Source of the DNA: Clostridiaceae bacterium UBA5444
Lineage (GTDB): Bacteria; Bacillota; Clostridia; Clostridiales; Oxobacteraceae
Assembly: GCA_002426575.1 (NCBI GenBank)
Contig: DIRE01000035.1
Location: 54,003-89,140 of the forward strand
Reading direction: 5' to 3'
Length of the DNA stretch: 35,138 bases
The notes under the pieces are model-generated. The model worked only from the letters and a program-made list of their open reading frames with translations. It was not told where the DNA came from and made no database searches. The position numbers were made by a program, and so were the translations under genes. Positions 32,764 through 35,138 of this stretch are shown piece by piece (the first letter of the stretch is position 1; each line of letters opens with the position of its first letter).

Positions 32764-34686
32764 TCATTTATCAGTTAGCTCACATTTATAAATTTCATCC
32801 TTATAAACATCAATATATTTAACCATTGGCTCATATATCCATACCGCTTCTCTAAAATACTTAATTGAGTTTTGGACACTACCTCTATTTATATAATCAT
32901 TTACAATATACATAAGCATAAAGAATCTATCTTCACTATTATTTACGGATTTATAAATAACTCTTGCCTTTTGAATATTATAAACTTGTGATACAAAATT
33001 GATTCCACGCTCAATATATAGCTTAAAAATATTATAATACTCACTGCTTACTTCATTTGTATTTTCTAATCTTTGAATTAGCATAATAGCTGCTACGGAA
33101 ATATAAACTTTATTTCCTTGTACATCATTTGGCCTTATATTTTCGGTCATGAGGTATTCTTCAAATATACCTGTAAACTCTTCATATTTATCTATTAAAT
33201 ACTTAACTATAATACGAATCTTCAAGGTATCTATATCCCTAAATAGATAAAATATTGACCTTTTATCTTTTGAAATACTTTTAAATGCCCCTGCATAGAA
33301 TGTTGGGATACAATTAAAGTTGGCTTTTTTAAAAAACTCATTTAATAATATGTCCTTTTGGTCATCACTACAAACTCTTATCTGGTTAAATAATCCATAT
33401 AGTGAATCACATTGACTGAATTCCCTATACGCCTCTATTTTTTCGCTGTTTACGAGCTTGTCTATCTGATCCTCTAAATTAGCCAAAAAATAATCTTCTA
33501 TTTTAGGATCAGTAATATGTTCATAATACTTTCTCAGCTTACTATAATCTTTTAGCATTAATAAAGCTCTTACGGTAACATCTGCCTTTTGAACTTCAGT
33601 TTCTATTCCTATGCAATATTCCATAGCTTTTATGGGGTCATCTTTTTCTATGTAATATTTTGCTACTCTAAAATAGACATTAGATTTTGACCTAGAATCT
33701 ATATTATATAATGCAATTGCCCAGTCTTTTGATATACTAAGTTCTTCATATCTATTACAAAGATCAATATACTTCAAATAGTACTTAATTGCCTCATCCT
33801 TATTTTGAAGCTGCATTAAAGCCTCACCTGCAAAATAGTACAAATCAATATAATCAGGTCTAACCTTTATACCTTCTTTGCATATATCCACAGCTTCTAT
33901 GAACTTATTATTAATAAGTGTAGATTTAGCGTAGGAACCATATACATATGATCTGCTGTATCTGATTTCTTGGCTCTTGCTTTTTAAAATTTCATAGGCC
34001 CTTCCAAACTCATCAAAGGCTTTTTCGCTATCTCCATGCATATCATAGCTTACTCCAAGCTGATATCTATAATATATATTTTCAGGAGTTTTTTCTAATT
34101 CACTCTTTATCAATGTAACTGTTCTATTAAACTTTTTTTCCATTAGCTGCCTATCATTTGATATATATCCAAAATGAGTTAATGAAGAATCAATATTTAA
34201 AAAAGGTCCTTTAAATTCAGGTTGATTATGTACTGCACCTTCATATTTAAATGTACCATCATTTTTAAACAATCTTGGTGACATATTGGACACGAATTGT
34301 TTTTCATCATTAGCGTCATTTAGGTTCTTAACTTGGAGGAATATTGTATTAAATTTATTTGGCTTTTTTGACTCCATTATCTTTATAAAAGATTCTATGT
34401 TATCAAGCCTTTCATCAGCATCTATTATAAATATCCATTCTCCCTTTGCATAAGATATGGATATATTTCTCATATTCGAAAAATGGTTATTCCATTTGTG
34501 GAAGTATACTTTTGATGTATACTCTTTTGCTACTTCTACAGTTTTATCCTTCGATCCAGTATCTATAATAATAAGTTCTGCCAACTTTCCCTTTAAAAGA
34601 GGCTTTATACTTTCAAGACATCTTCTTAAGTTCTTTTCCTCATCCTTTACCATCATACATATACTAATTCTATATGCATATTTCAT
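32764..34686 (-). CDS. GT2-family glycosyltransferase with TPR region
   Basis: A 640-residue protein. The N-terminal GT-A fold of family 2 (about 5-230) has ISICMMVKDEEKNLRRCLES, ELIIIDTGSKDKTVEVAKEY, and the metal-binding DADER in GEWIFIIDADERLDN. It lacks membrane spans. The remainder has TPR-like helices (YRYQLGVSYDMHGDSEKAFD, then DYIDLYYFAGEALMQLQNKD) and a helical tail of unknown fold. Such GT2-TPR proteins modify flagellin in several clostridia and Bacillus-related genera. The ATG at 34686 has GAGGTG six bases upstream; the GTG at 34695 overlaps that site. It follows the small helical gene by 15 bases, so the genes probably form one operon. Confidence 0.9.
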   Translation of the reverse strand: MKYAYRISICMMVKDEEKNLRRCLESIKPLLKGKLAELIIIDTGSKDKTVEVAKEYTSKVYFHKWNNHFSNMRNISISYAKGEWIFIIDADERLDNIESFIKIMESKKPNKFNTIFLQVKNLNDANDEKQFVSNMSPRLFKNDGTFKYEGAVHNQPEFKGPFLNIDSSLTHFGYISNDRQLMEKKFNRTVTLIKSELEKTPENIYYRYQLGVSYDMHGDSEKAFDEFGRAYEILKSKSQEIRYSRSYVYGSYAKSTLINNKFIEAVDICKEGIKVRPDYIDLYYFAGEALMQLQNKDEAIKYYLKYIDLCNRYEELSISKDWAIALYNIDSRSKSNVYFRVAKYYIEKDDPIKAMEYCIGIETEVQKADVTVRALLMLKDYSKLRKYYEHITDPKIEDYFLANLEDQIDKLVNSEKIEAYREFSQCDSLYGLFNQIRVCSDDQKDILLNEFFKKANFNCIPTFYAGAFKSISKDKRSIFYLFRDIDTLKIRIIVKYLIDKYEEFTGIFEEYLMTENIRPNDVQGNKVYISVAAIMLIQRLENTNEVSSEYYNIFKLYIERGINFVSQVYNIQKARVIYKSVNNSEDRFFMLMYIVNDYINRGSVQNSIKYFREAVWIYEPMVKYIDVYKDEIYKCELTDK

Positions 34687-34701
34687 ACTTAACACCTCAA
34701 T

Positions 34702-34998
34702 CTATACAATATTATCCTTCCAGTACTCTAAAAGAGGTTTTAGTTCATACTGCATAATATCTGAAAAGAGGTTAAAATCCTTCTCTTCAAATGCATCTAA
34801 TGCCAATTTTAGCTTTTCGTTATATTCTACCAAATCAATATTTTTATTTTCAATTAATGCTGCCTTATTACTTAACTTATCTAAGGAGTCCACCAATTTA
34901 ATAATTAAATCAAAATCCACGTCATTATTTTCAGTCATTGAATTAAGCTCATCACAATCTTTATTTATATTATCAATTAGCTCAATTACATCACTCAT
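34702..34998 (-). CDS. Small helical protein of unknown function
   Basis: A 98-residue, acidic, fully helical protein (SDVIELIDNINKDCDELNSM, then DLIIKLVDSLDKLSNKAALI, then ALDAFEEKDFNLFSDIMQYE, ending LLEYWKDNIV). It has no signal peptide, no membrane span and no recognised motif. GGAGGGG lies six bases before the ATG at 34998; a longer open frame upstream enters the hairpin and is rejected. It is the first gene after the likely flagellin and directly precedes two glycosyltransferases, so it could be a chaperone or adaptor for flagellin modification. The function is unassigned. Confidence 0.75.
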   Translation of the reverse strand: MSDVIELIDNINKDCDELNSMTENNDVDFDLIIKLVDSLDKLSNKAALIENKNIDLVEYNEKLKLALDAFEEKDFNLFSDIMQYELKPLLEYWKDNIV

Positions 34999-35023
34999 AT
35001 ATACCCCTCCAGTTACATTTATC

Positions 35024-35070
35024 TTATTGCTATTATTATTTACCAGTGCTAGTAATAATAATAGCAATAA
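35024..35070 (-). repeat. 17-bp inverted repeat between flagellin terminator and glycan genes
   Basis: Perfect 17-base arms (35024-35040 and 35054-35070, rich in ATT/AAT) with a 13-base loop TACCAGTGCTAGT. It follows the flagellin terminator on the minus strand and lies in the leader of the small helical gene. It may stabilise the downstream mRNA or limit read-through from flagellin. Confidence 0.65.
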
Positions 35071-35094
35071 AAGCCCTGGATAACCAGGGCTTTT
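35069..35094. terminator. Strong intrinsic terminator, flagellin 3' side
   Basis: AAAAGCCCTGG (35069-35079) and CCAGGGCTTTT (35084-35094) form an 11-bp perfect stem with loop ATAA. On the minus strand it is followed by a short uridine run (CTTTTATTG), suiting termination of the gene that ends at 35114. Confidence 0.9.
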
Positions 35095-35113
35095 AACCTT
35101 ACTACCTTAAAAA

Positions 35114-35138
35114 CTATCTTAATAATTGAAGTACTGCT
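35114..35138 (-). CDS. C-terminal codons of a flagellin gene, partial
   Basis: Minus-strand codons GCA GTA CTT CAA TTA TTA AGA TAG encode AVLQLLR and a stop at 35114-35116. The ending VLQLLR is the widely conserved last part of bacterial flagellins. Only 25 bases are inside the window, so the rest is not seen. A strong terminator follows. Context (fliS, flaG and glycan genes nearby) supports this. Confidence 0.6.

Overview
The window is low-GC DNA from a motile Firmicute of the class Clostridia, probably Clostridiaceae or a near relative. This rests on the AT-rich sequence, Gram-positive ribosome binding sites with frequent GTG/TTG starts, a SAM-I riboswitch ahead of metK, a fused fliR-flhB gene, and a sigma factor plus SwrB-like gene closing the flagellar operon. 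The taxonomic call is inference; no rRNA or phylogenetic marker was compared.

Layout. The left edge (1-4660) is housekeeping and accessory DNA: a DUF1659 small protein (minus), nagA (plus), an orphan beta-class DNA methyltransferase (minus) bracketed by a direct repeat with long hairpins, and metK (minus) with a SAM-I riboswitch, terminator and strong promoter. From 27490 down to 4661 there is one long minus-strand flagellar supercluster. In transcription order it reads flaG-type gene, flaG-type gene, fliS, terminator, flgB, flgC, fliE, fliF, fliG, fliH, fliI, fliJ, fliK, flgD, TIGR02530-type gene, flgE, flbD, motA, motB, fliL, fliO, fliP, fliQ, fliR-flhB, flhA, flhF, flhG, fliA/sigD, SwrB/DUF6115-like gene, a small membrane protein without an ATG start, and an FlgF/FlgG-family rod gene. 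No che genes and no fliM/fliN/fliY lie inside it.

Between 27726 and 29160 two plus-strand genes interrupt the motility region: a DUF4230-type membrane-anchored protein, and a 212-residue protein built almost wholly of 7-residue repeats with a recent 84-bp tandem duplication. From 35138 down to 29249 lies a minus-strand glycan-modification cluster immediately downstream of what looks like the last codons of a flagellin gene: a terminator and long hairpin, a small helical protein, a GT2-TPR protein, a TPR-GT4-methyltransferase fusion, a decayed gene tail, and a hexapeptide O-acetyltransferase with an extra C-terminal domain. Its position suggests flagellin glycosylation.

How it fits together: the operon builds the export gate (FliOPQR-FlhBA), the export ATPase complex (FliHIJ), the MS-ring and switch (FliF, FliG), rod and hook (FlgBC, FliE, FlgD, FlgE, FliK, FlgF/G) and the stator (MotAB, FliL). 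It then encodes placement factors (FlhF, FlhG) and the late sigma factor. A FliA-type promoter ahead of the flaG-fliS unit matches control of late genes by that sigma factor. The most unusual items are the repeat-flanked methyltransferase cassette, the heptad-repeat protein, the probable non-ATG small gene, and the multidomain glycosylation enzymes.
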